From: Patescibacteria group bacterium
GTDB lineage: Bacteria > Patescibacteriota > Patescibacteriia > S139-126
Reading direction: 5' to 3'
NCBI GenBank assembly: GCA_015485755.1
Contig: WFTD01000055.1
Coordinates: forward strand, 1-5,276
Length of the DNA: 5,276 bases
Positions 1-5,276 of this stretch are shown here, in pieces. The notes under the pieces are model-generated. The model was not told where the DNA came from. It did no database searches and saw only the letters and a program-made list of their open reading frames with translations. A program made the translations under genes and the position numbers. The first letter of the stretch is position 1. Every line of letters begins with the position of its first letter.

Positions 1-1
1 A

Positions 2-385
2 TTTAAGCAAGTTCCTGATGTTGGAGAGGTGGTGGCAGAGAGTATTTATAATTATTTCCACGATCCAAAAAATATAAAATTCATTAAGTCTTTATTGGAT
101 AAGGGCGTGGTAATAGAAAGTGAAAAAACAAGTAAAAATTTGCCGTGGCAGGGCAAAACATTTGTTTTTACTGGCGCTTTGTCCCACCTGACCAGGTCAG
201 AAGCCCAGCAAAAGGTAAGAGAGCTTGGCGGTAGCATTGCAAATAGCGTAAGCAAAAAAACTGATTTTGTTGTTGTTGGCGATAATCCCGGCAGCAAATA
301 CGAAAAAGCCAAAAAACTAGGCATAAAGATTATTAGCGAAAATGATTTTTTGCAAATGTTAAACCAGGTTGATCTGCCAAAATAG
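2..385 (+). CDS. ligA: NAD-dependent DNA ligase LigA, C-terminal fragment (5' end outside window)
   Basis: The reading frame is already open at base 2 and ends at TAG 383-385, giving the last 127 residues of a protein whose full family length is about 650-700. The first ~19 residues (FKQVPDVGEVVAESIYNYF) match the end of the helix-hairpin-helix domain, where LigA proteins typically have a 'DVG.VVAESI..FF' stretch. After a linker, residues from about 47 onward (PWQGKTFVFTGAL...) form a BRCT domain with the usual GG pair (RELGGSI), the 'TDFVVVGDNPGSKYEKA' strand-loop-helix and the closing 'DFLQML' helix. The enzyme seals nicks during replication and repair using NAD+; its adenylation and OB domains lie upstream and cannot be checked. 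A GTG at 29 lies inside the conserved HhH segment and is not a start. gatC follows after 38 nt. The assignment is secure because HhH plus C-terminal BRCT in this order is typical of LigA. Confidence 0.96.
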   Translation, partial: FKQVPDVGEVVAESIYNYFHDPKNIKFIKSLLDKGVVIESEKTSKNLPWQGKTFVFTGALSHLTRSEAQQKVRELGGSIANSVSKKTDFVVVGDNPGSKYEKAKKLGIKIISENDFLQMLNQVDLPK

Positions 386-423
386 CGGTTGCTTCCTTGT
401 TAGTTTTGTTTTAAGATAAGGTT

Positions 424-711
424 ATGTCATTGGATTTAGACCAAATAAAGCATTTAAGCAAATTGGCCCGTTTAGAGATATCGGGAGATGAAATAGAAAA
501 ACTGCAAACGGATATCAATGCAGTGTTGGAGCTTGTGGCTAAATTGCAGTCTTTGGATTTGTCAGAAGTTGAGCCGACTTTTTATTTGGATTATCAGCAA
601 GGTCTTCTGCGGGCGGATGAACCGCAATTATTTGATAGCGGTGCTATAATAGAATCTATGCCTGATAGAAAGGACAATTTATTAAGAACTCCAAAAGTAT
701 TTAAAGGTTAA
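424..711 (+). CDS. gatC: Aspartyl/glutamyl-tRNA amidotransferase subunit C
   Basis: This 95-residue protein has the normal GatC length and its family landmarks: an N-terminal helix 'IKHLSKLARLEIS', a helix with 'DINAVLELVAKLQSLDLSEVEPTFY', the 'LLRADEPQ' segment and the C-terminal 'FKG' tail after 'TPKV'. GatC wraps round the GatA-GatB interface and stabilises the GatCAB complex, which amidates Glu-tRNAGln or Asp-tRNAAsn in the cytoplasm. The start is fixed: an in-frame TAA at 412-414 leaves ATG 424 as the first usable codon. The only purine run upstream (AAGG, 418-421) is just 2 nt from the ATG, too close for a good Shine-Dalgarno site. The gene ends 2 nt before the gatA start, so the two are very probably co-translated in near-equal amounts. 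Its direct coupling to gatA confirms the call. Confidence 0.96.
   Translation: MSLDLDQIKHLSKLARLEISGDEIEKLQTDINAVLELVAKLQSLDLSEVEPTFYLDYQQGLLRADEPQLFDSGAIIESMPDRKDNLLRTPKVFKG
703..707 (+). promoter_or_regulatory. Ribosome binding site of gatA
   Basis: AAAGG sits 6 nt before the gatA ATG and lies inside the last codons of gatC. It is the only well-spaced Shine-Dalgarno-like site in front of any gene in the window. Its place within gatC favours re-initiation of ribosomes that have just finished gatC. Confidence 0.6.
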
Positions 712-713
712 TC

Positions 714-2168
714 ATGTTGATAGCAGATCACTCAATAAAACAATTAAATAAATTGTTAAAAGCAAAAGAGGTTTCAGTAACAGAGTTAACCCAATTGAGT
801 TTACAAGAGATTGAATCTTCAGCTGACCTCAATGCCTTTATTACTGTCAACAAAGATCAAGCGCTTGCCAGAGCCAGAGAACTTGATAAGAAATTGCTTG
901 AAGGAGAGAACATCAATCCGTTATTTGGACTTCCCGTTGGCATCAAAGACACCATTATGACAGAAGGGATACGCACTACAGCTGCTTCCCAAATTTTATC
1001 TGATTATATTGGCGTTTATGATGCGACAACAGTTGCTAAATTAAAAGCAGCAGGGGTTGTAATAGTTGGTAAAAATAACTGCGATGAGTTCGCTATGGGG
1101 GGATCAGGCGAATATTCAGCTTTTGGCCCAACTTTTAATCCTTGGGACAAAGAAAGAGTGCCAGGCGGATCATCCAGCGGCAGCGCTGTTGCAGTGGCAG
1201 CAGGAAGTATAGTTTTTTCCCTAGGTAGTGATACAGGCGGGTCAATTAGACAACCGGCAGCTTTTTGCGGTGTTGTTGGTTTGAAGCCAACTTATGGATT
1301 GGTTTCTAGGTATGGCTTAATTGCTATGGCTTCATCTTTTGATGTGATTGGACCGTTTGCTCGGACAGTTGAGGACGCGGCTTTGGTACTATCAGCTATT
1401 GCTGGGCATGATAGGCATGATGCTACTTCTTTGTCAGGAAGTTTATTTGCTTTGGACAAAATAAACCCTGAAAAAAAATTTACAATCGGCATCCCGGTTC
1501 AATATTTTAGTAAAGGCCTTGCCAGTGAAATTGAAAACGCTATCAGGAAAATGATAGATAAGCTTGCCAATGCTGGTCATAAAGTAGTTGAGGTTAGTTT
1601 ACCGTCGCTTGATTATGCTTTGGCTGTTTATTATGTTATTGTTCCGGCAGAAGTTAGTTCTAATTTGGCTAAATTTGACGGATTGCGCTATGGCCGTAGA
1701 TTTGCGGGAAAGGTAGATGATATAATTGATTATTATATTAAGGCCAGGGGAGAGGGGCTAGGCGAAGAAGCCAAGCGGCGTATTTTACTGGGAACTTTTA
1801 TTTTATCAGCTGGATATATTGACAAGTATTACATTCAAGCCCAAAAGGCTAGAACAAAAATAAAGCAGGATTTTGATAAAATTTTTCAAGAGGTTGATTT
1901 GTTGATTGGCCCTACCACGCCGACACTGCCTTTTGCTATTGGAGAAAAAAGCAATGATCCAGTGCAGATGTATTTGTCTGATGTATATACAGTAGCAGTT
2001 AACATTGCTGGATTGCCGGCTTTGTCTGTGCCGATAGCTCTTAGTCAAAACAATTTGCCTATTGGCATGCAGATAATAGGTCCTGCCTTGAGCGAGGACA
2101 AGATGCTTTCTTTGGGGCGGGCAATTGAGGCACTACGAGGAGAGTGGTCATTTCCAATAAATAAGTAA
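714..2168 (+). CDS. gatA: Aspartyl/glutamyl-tRNA amidotransferase subunit A (amidase)
   Basis: The 484-residue protein is full length for GatA and is an amidase-signature enzyme. It hydrolyses glutamine and passes the ammonia to GatB, which uses it to amidate mischarged Glu-tRNAGln or Asp-tRNAAsn. The catalytic Ser-cisSer-Lys triad is visible: Lys78 in 'LPVGIKDT', the cis-Ser at about residue 153 in 'PGGSSSGSAVAVAAG', and the nucleophile Ser177 in 'GSDTGGSIRQPAAFCG'. By my alignment these correspond to Lys79, Ser154 and Ser178 of the S. aureus enzyme. Further family marks are 'DEFAMGGSGEYSAFGPTFNPWD', 'GLKPTYGLVSRYGLIAMASSFD', and near the C-terminus 'AGLPALSVPIAL' and 'PIGMQIIGP'. An in-frame TAA at 702-704 restricts the start to ATG 714, which has a good AAAGG site. 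It follows gatC by 2 nt, and the next gene begins 3 nt after its TAA. gatB is not adjacent on the downstream side. The enzyme looks intact and active. Confidence 0.98.
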   Translation: MLIADHSIKQLNKLLKAKEVSVTELTQLSLQEIESSADLNAFITVNKDQALARARELDKKLLEGENINPLFGLPVGIKDTIMTEGIRTTAASQILSDYIGVYDATTVAKLKAAGVVIVGKNNCDEFAMGGSGEYSAFGPTFNPWDKERVPGGSSSGSAVAVAAGSIVFSLGSDTGGSIRQPAAFCGVVGLKPTYGLVSRYGLIAMASSFDVIGPFARTVEDAALVLSAIAGHDRHDATSLSGSLFALDKINPEKKFTIGIPVQYFSKGLASEIENAIRKMIDKLANAGHKVVEVSLPSLDYALAVYYVIVPAEVSSNLAKFDGLRYGRRFAGKVDDIIDYYIKARGEGLGEEAKRRILLGTFILSAGYIDKYYIQAQKARTKIKQDFDKIFQEVDLLIGPTTPTLPFAIGEKSNDPVQMYLSDVYTVAVNIAGLPALSVPIALSQNNLPIGMQIIGPALSEDKMLSLGRAIEALRGEWSFPINK

Positions 2169-2171
2169 AAT

Positions 2172-2603
2172 ATGGCAAATTTGTTAATAGTGATTATTGT
2201 TAGTATAATAGTTGTAGTTCTGCTAATAGTTATTTGGCATTTTTTGCACAAGCAAAGAGAGGATTGGTCAGAACTTGATTACGATCAGTGGCAACAGCGT
2301 TGGCGGAAAATTGAGAAATATTTGGATAGCAAAGATCCTTTAGCCTGGAAAATGGCTGTTATTGAGGCTGATAATTTTTTAGACAGCCTTTTGAAAATAA
2401 GAGGTTTTACCGGTAGAGGTTTGGGGGATAGATTGAAGTTTGCCCAAGTAAAATATAAGCAGCTTAAGGAAGTATGGCCTGCTCATATTTTGCGAAATAA
2501 GTTGGTTCATGAAAGCAATTTTACTGTCAGCCAGAGAAAAGCAAGGTCGGCAGTGGCTAGCTTCAAAAAGGCTTTAAAATCTTTGGGGTATCATTGGTTT
2601 TAA
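2172..2603 (+). CDS. Membrane-anchored protein with a possible HEPN-like cytosolic domain, function unknown
   Basis: I do not recognise a named family for this 143-residue protein. Residues ~4-25 are a strongly hydrophobic helix rich in Ile, Val and Leu. The 'HKQRE' that follows suggests the C-terminal part faces the cytoplasm (positive-inside rule). The rest is helical and charged: 'YDQWQQRWRKIEKYL', 'AWKMAVIEADNFLDSLLK', 'GLGDRLKFAQVKYKQLKEVW', then 'AHILRNKLVHE' and a last helix 'QRKARSAVASFKKALKSLG'. The segment R108-N109-x3-H113 fits the R-x4-6-H motif of HEPN domains, and its place just before the final helix also fits. HEPN domains include RNases of toxin and defence systems but also non-catalytic members, so activity is only a possibility. 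The start is certain because the frame reads TAA (gatA stop), one codon, then ATG. There is no Shine-Dalgarno site. No antitoxin-like partner lies beside it. Base composition resembles its neighbours, and its tight fit after gatA suggests a housekeeping setting. Confidence 0.4.
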   Translation: MANLLIVIIVSIIVVVLLIVIWHFLHKQREDWSELDYDQWQQRWRKIEKYLDSKDPLAWKMAVIEADNFLDSLLKIRGFTGRGLGDRLKFAQVKYKQLKEVWPAHILRNKLVHESNFTVSQRKARSAVASFKKALKSLGYHWF

Positions 2604-2624
2604 TTAATTATTAATCATCAATTT

Positions 2625-3614
2625 ATGTCAACCAACAAGGCACCACATCCTTCCTTAGAAGAACTTCAGGCCCGTGTGCTTGACTGTATAATTGTTGGGG
2701 CTGGTCCAGCTGGTATGTCAGCCGCTGTTTATGCTGCTCGGCGCAAGGTAGATACATTAGTTATTACCGACAATATTGGCGGTCAGACTAATTGGTCAGC
2801 TGATATTGAGAATTATCTTGGCTACGAGTTTATGTCAGGATATGAGTTAAGCCAGAAATTTTATCAACACTTAAAAAAGTTTGACGAGCAGAACGATGTT
2901 TATGATTTGGAGGTATTGCAGAATGATCCAGTGGCAAAGATTGAAAAAATAGACAATGCTTTTCGGGTAACTACTAAACAAAATCGCGTTTTTACCAGCC
3001 GGACAGTTATTTTAGCTTGTGGGGCTAGGCCGCGAATGTTGAACATTCCCGGGGAAGAGAAGTTTATTGGACGAGGGGTAACTTTTTGCGCTACTTGTGA
3101 TGGTCCGCTTTATCGCAACAAGACAATTGCAGTAATCGGTGGAGGGAACAGCGCTATGGAAGCGGTAATGTATTTGGCTAAACTGGCTAAATTTATCCAT
3201 CTAATCACCATCAATGAAGATTTACAAGGAGAAAAGGCTTTGATTGATGAAGTGAAAAAATTAGACAATGTTAAGGTGTATTATTCTACAGAAACTTTGG
3301 CCGTTATTGGCGCTGATAAAGTGGAAAAAATAAGGGTAAAAGATAAAAACAGCGGCAATGAATATGAAATAGAAGTTGAAGGCATTTTTGAGGAAATTGG
3401 TTATACGCCCAATTCTGATTTTGTTAAAGATTTGGTCGAAGTAAACGCCAAAGGAGAAGTGGTTATTGATGAGTATAACCGTACTTCTGTGCCGGGAATT
3501 TTTGCCGCTGGCGATGTTTCTTCTGTTCCTTATAAGCAAATTGTAGTTGCAGCTGGCGAGGGAGCCAAAGCATTGCTGTCTGTTTATAATTATTTATTGC
3601 CAAAGAATGAATAA
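2625..3614 (+). CDS. FAD-dependent thioredoxin reductase-like protein (TrxB / AhpF C-terminal type)
   Basis: The 329-residue protein is a two-domain pyridine nucleotide-disulfide oxidoreductase of low-molecular-weight TrxB size. In order: an FAD dinucleotide fold (residues 19-30, IVGAGPAG), 'GGQTNWSADIENYLGY', the redox motif Cys155-Ala-Thr-Cys158-Asp, a second Rossmann fold (GGGNSA, 172-177), and the FAD-closing 'GIFAAGDVSSVPYKQIVVAAGEGAKALLS' near the end, longer than typical motifs but unmistakable. The family passes electrons from NAD(P)H through FAD to the Cys pair and on to a protein partner in the cytoplasm. Two details point to the AhpF side of the family: 'GVTFCATCDGPLY' and 'GIFEEIGYTPNSDF'. 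The HRRxxxRA motif that TrxB uses to grip NADPH is absent; 'LITINEDLQGEKA' stands there instead. The AhpF N-terminal thioredoxin-like domain is also missing. The start is forced by the upstream stop at 2601-2603. No Shine-Dalgarno site is visible. The final 8 nt overlap the next gene. Class is secure; cofactor and partner are not. Confidence 0.9.
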   Translation: MSTNKAPHPSLEELQARVLDCIIVGAGPAGMSAAVYAARRKVDTLVITDNIGGQTNWSADIENYLGYEFMSGYELSQKFYQHLKKFDEQNDVYDLEVLQNDPVAKIEKIDNAFRVTTKQNRVFTSRTVILACGARPRMLNIPGEEKFIGRGVTFCATCDGPLYRNKTIAVIGGGNSAMEAVMYLAKLAKFIHLITINEDLQGEKALIDEVKKLDNVKVYYSTETLAVIGADKVEKIRVKDKNSGNEYEIEVEGIFEEIGYTPNSDFVKDLVEVNAKGEVVIDEYNRTSVPGIFAAGDVSSVPYKQIVVAAGEGAKALLSVYNYLLPKNE

Positions 3615-3990
3615 AACTATTGCCGTTGTTGGCGCTTCGCGTAAGCCAGATAAAATTTCCCATCAAGCAGTTATAGCTTTTCAGCAAGCTGGTTATGATG
3701 TTTTTCCAATCAATCCTCAAGCTGACACTATTGCAGGAATAAAATCTTACCCTAGTTTACTGGATTTGCCAGTAGAGGTAAATGAGATTAGCATTTATTT
3801 GCCGCCTGCTTTAACTAAAAAATTTATCCTTTCATTGCCTGATGATAAGATAGAGGGCGTGCAAACAATTTATTTCAATCCAGGCTCATTTGACGATGAA
3901 GTGAAAGCAATTGCTCAAGATAAAGGTTTACCAGCTGTTTTTGCCTGTAGCCTGATTGCTCACAATTTACCTAGTCCTTATAAAGATTAA
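3607..3990 (+). CDS. CoA-binding domain protein (YccU-like Rossmann fold)
   Basis: This 127-residue protein is close to the usual length of stand-alone CoA-binding (CoA_binding_2 type) proteins. It opens with a Rossmann βαβ unit, 'KTIAVVGASRKPDKIS', followed by a helix, 'AGYDVFPINPQA', and later 'EISIYLPPA', 'QTIYFNPGSFDDEV' (the family has a similar 'PG' turn before a helix) and a C-terminal 'ACSLIAHN' that parallels the conserved Cys and His of the family (Cys114 and His119 here). Family members bind coenzyme A in the cytoplasm, but no enzymatic reaction is established for most of them. ATG 3607 was chosen because it starts exactly at the Rossmann strand; the frame stays open upstream to a TTG at 3547, but that part lies inside the reductase gene and encodes nothing domain-like. 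The 8-nt overlap with the reductase and the lack of a Shine-Dalgarno site suggest translational coupling. A role linked to CoA or thiol redox state is an inference from position only. Confidence 0.85.
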   Translation: MNKTIAVVGASRKPDKISHQAVIAFQQAGYDVFPINPQADTIAGIKSYPSLLDLPVEVNEISIYLPPALTKKFILSLPDDKIEGVQTIYFNPGSFDDEVKAIAQDKGLPAVFACSLIAHNLPSPYKD

Positions 3991-4000
3991 TTTTTTTATT

Positions 4001-4630
4001 ATGGATAATACTTTGAAAAAGTTTTATACAATTTCAGGGATATTGCTGTTGATTGGCTTGGTTTGGATTGTGGTAGTTTGGCAAGGAGAAAATCCTGCTT
4101 ATAATCTACCTCCAGCTGAGCGGCCGGTTTTGGGAAATCCCAATGCCAGTATTGTGGTTGAAGAATTCTCTGATTTTCAATGTCCTGCCTGTAGATCAGC
4201 CGCGCCTGTGGTCAAGGGGATAGTTAACAAATACAAAGATAAGATAAAATTTGTTTATCGTCATTTTCCTTTACTTTCAATCCATCCCCGCGCTTATGAT
4301 GCCGCGCTTGCTTCTGAATGCGCCAATGACCAGGGCAAATTTTGGCAGTACCATGATTTGCTATTTGCCAACCAACCGAATTTTAAAAAAGATCAGTTAA
4401 TCGGCTATGCGCGCGATTTAGGTTTAAACGAGAGCGAATTTTCTGCTTGTTTGCAAAGCCGCGCCCGCAAAGAAGTAGTTGACGCTGACCTAAACAAGGC
4501 CAAAGAGTTGAACTTGAACAGCACTCCTACTTTTATTGTCAATGGCAAAATTATTCGCAACTGGTCAACTGGACTGGAGGCGGCTATAGTGGCAGAAATA
4601 GACAAGCAGTCAAATGCAAACGCTAATTAA
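4001..4630 (+). CDS. Membrane-anchored DsbA-like thiol:disulfide oxidoreductase
   Basis: The 209-residue protein has an uncleaved-looking N-terminal membrane helix (about residues 9-27) after 'MDNTLKK', then a linker and a DsbA-like thioredoxin domain (Thioredoxin_4 type). The active site is Cys61-Pro-Ala-Cys64 in 'EEFSDFQCPAC'. The inserted helical part has the familiar 'HPRAYDAALASECANDQGKFW' (shown in two pieces elsewhere: 'YRHFPLL' and 'QYHDLLFANQ'), and the cis-Pro loop is 'STPTFIVNGK' with Pro176. Two more cysteines, Cys107 and Cys150, occur where many DsbA/BdbD-like proteins also have a pair and could form a second disulfide. It probably acts outside the cytoplasmic membrane, oxidising or shuffling disulfides of exported proteins. 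There is no lipobox, so it is not a lipoprotein. No DsbB or VKOR partner is in the window. The start ATG 4001 immediately precedes the charged end and membrane helix; an upstream TTG (3956) would lie within the preceding gene. No Shine-Dalgarno site is present; lgt follows after 9 nt. Confidence 0.9.
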   Translation: MDNTLKKFYTISGILLLIGLVWIVVVWQGENPAYNLPPAERPVLGNPNASIVVEEFSDFQCPACRSAAPVVKGIVNKYKDKIKFVYRHFPLLSIHPRAYDAALASECANDQGKFWQYHDLLFANQPNFKKDQLIGYARDLGLNESEFSACLQSRARKEVVDADLNKAKELNLNSTPTFIVNGKIIRNWSTGLEAAIVAEIDKQSNANAN

Positions 4631-4639
4631 TAGATAATT

Positions 4640-5276
4640 ATGCATTTTCTTCACAATTACAACCCTGACCCAGTTTTGCTGCAAATTGGCAGGATAACAA
4701 TATATTGGTATGGTTTGTTGATGTTGATTGCAATTTTGTCAGGTATTTTTATCACAATTAAGCTAGCTAAGAGGTACAGAATTGAGCCGGATAAAATTTG
4801 GGATTTGGCTTTTTGGTTAGTCATTGGCGCGCTAGTGGGAGCGCGGCTTTACCACGTAGCACTTGAATTTGGTTATTATTTCAACAATCCCGGTCAGATA
4901 ATAAAAATTTGGCAGGGAGGAATCGCTATTCACGGCGCTTGGCTGGGGGGATTTGTTGCTTTATTTTTTTGGTGTAAAAAGAATAAAGAACAAATGCTTA
5001 AATGGCTTGATTTATTGTCTCCTGGTTTGATTTTGGGGCAGGCTATTGGTCGTTGGGGAAACTATTTCAATCAAGAGTTGTTTGGCAAACCGACCAACTT
5101 ACCCTGGTCAATTCCAATTGATCCAGCAAATCGTCCTGTTGGTTATGAGCAGTTTACTTATTTTCACCCTACTTTTTGGTACGAATCCTTTGCCAACCTA
5201 ATTATATTTTTTATTTTGCTTAGAATTTTTGCAAAAAAGAAATTTGAGGGGCAGGTATTTTGGCATTATTTATTAT
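4640..5276 (+). CDS. lgt: Prolipoprotein diacylglyceryl transferase Lgt, N-terminal part (3' end outside window)
   Basis: The frame runs from ATG 4640 to the window edge without a stop, giving 212 residues of a family usually about 260-290 long. Lgt is an integral membrane enzyme that moves a diacylglyceryl group from phosphatidylglycerol to the lipobox cysteine of prolipoproteins. Family marks are all present: 'IGRITIYWYGLLMLIAI' at the N-terminus, 'GARLYHV' (about 67-73), 'GGIAIHGAWLGG' with the His98-Gly99 pair, the signature 'GQAIGRWGNYFNQELFG' with Arg138 and Glu146, 'PTNLPWSIPID', and 'HPTFWYES' at 176-183. Hydrophobic stretches at roughly 18-38, 53-73, 94-111 and 184-196 fit the multi-pass fold. 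The in-frame TAG at 4631-4633 forces the start to ATG 4640; there is no Shine-Dalgarno site. It follows the DsbA-like gene by 9 nt, placing two extracytoplasmic protein maturation steps together. The missing part should contain the last transmembrane helix. Confidence 0.97.
   Translation, partial: MHFLHNYNPDPVLLQIGRITIYWYGLLMLIAILSGIFITIKLAKRYRIEPDKIWDLAFWLVIGALVGARLYHVALEFGYYFNNPGQIIKIWQGGIAIHGAWLGGFVALFFWCKKNKEQMLKWLDLLSPGLILGQAIGRWGNYFNQELFGKPTNLPWSIPIDPANRPVGYEQFTYFHPTFWYESFANLIIFFILLRIFAKKKFEGQVFWHYLL

Noticed and set aside
389..417. Promoter-like pair TTGCTT, 17 nt, TAAGAT before gatC
   Set aside because: Spacing is right but only 3 of 6 and 4 of 6 bases match the sigma-70 consensus, and such matches are frequent in AT-rich DNA. 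Transcription would begin at about the gatC ATG, making a leaderless mRNA, which cannot be shown from sequence.
2601..2624. AT-rich palindromic stretch (TTAATTAA and TTAATTATTAA) between the membrane-anchored gene and the reductase
   Set aside because: It has no G/C-rich stem or following T-run, so it is not a terminator, and no clear -35/-10 pair accompanies it. It is most likely ordinary AT-rich spacer.
3547..3606. Upstream TTG start that would lengthen the CoA-binding protein by 20 residues
   Set aside because: The added residues lie wholly inside the reductase gene, are Cys- and aromatic-rich and precede a domain that naturally starts at ATG 3607.
3991..4000. T-run after the CoA-binding gene as a possible intrinsic terminator
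   Set aside because: The preceding bases (end of the coding sequence) do not form a G/C-rich hairpin, and the next gene starts directly after the T-run.
3956..4000. Upstream TTG start that would lengthen the DsbA-like protein by 15 residues
   Set aside because: It overlaps the conserved C-terminus of the CoA-binding gene. ATG 4001 gives a normal short charged N-terminus before the membrane helix.
52..4605. Several open frames of 60-92 codons on the minus strand (for example 52-324, 3261-3539, 3463-3720)
   Set aside because: All lie opposite well-supported genes, show no recognisable domain, and have the composition expected of antisense shadows.

Overview
The window is AT-rich bacterial DNA with every gene on the + strand and almost no non-coding sequence. 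It holds eight protein genes: the 3' end of ligA (NAD-dependent DNA ligase), gatC, gatA, an unrecognised membrane-anchored protein, a flavin disulfide reductase of the TrxB/AhpF type, a small CoA-binding Rossmann protein, a membrane-anchored DsbA-like thioredoxin-fold protein, and the 5' part of lgt (prolipoprotein diacylglyceryl transferase). Gaps are 38, 2, 3, 21, -8, 10 and 9 nt, so the set looks like one operon or two closely spaced ones. I see no RNA gene, mobile element, CRISPR array, convincing terminator or large repeat, and no gene-free stretch longer than 38 nt.

The best guess for the source is a member of the Candidate Phyla Radiation (Patescibacteria, perhaps Parcubacteria). The reasons are low G+C, compact single-strand layout, the character of the protein sequences, and starts that mostly lack a Shine-Dalgarno site. 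This is an inference from pattern, not from a marker gene. All seven visible stop codons are TAA or TAG. TGA never appears in frame, while GGA glycine codons are common and Trp is TGG, so nothing suggests the TGA=Gly code of Gracilibacteria/Absconditabacteria.

Region 1 (1-2168) is information processing: the ligase C-terminus (end of the HhH domain plus BRCT), then GatC and GatA. GatC and GatA are two of the three subunits of the amidotransferase that converts mischarged Glu-tRNAGln or Asp-tRNAAsn to the correct aminoacyl-tRNA. GatB is not in the window. Region 2 (2172-2603) is a single-pass membrane protein whose cytosolic part carries an R-N-x3-H motif, which suggests a HEPN-like domain. 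Region 3 (2625-5276) is redox and envelope biogenesis: a cytosolic flavoprotein reductase with a CATC active site, a CoA-binding protein whose start overlaps the reductase's end, an exported CPAC oxidoreductase, and Lgt, which lipidates exported lipoproteins.

No unmistakably new system is present. The points most worth a second look are the membrane-anchored HEPN-like protein, the reductase that resembles the AhpF C-terminal half but lacks both the AhpF N-terminal domain and the classical NADPH motif, and the starts without a Shine-Dalgarno site whose position is fixed by in-frame stops just upstream.
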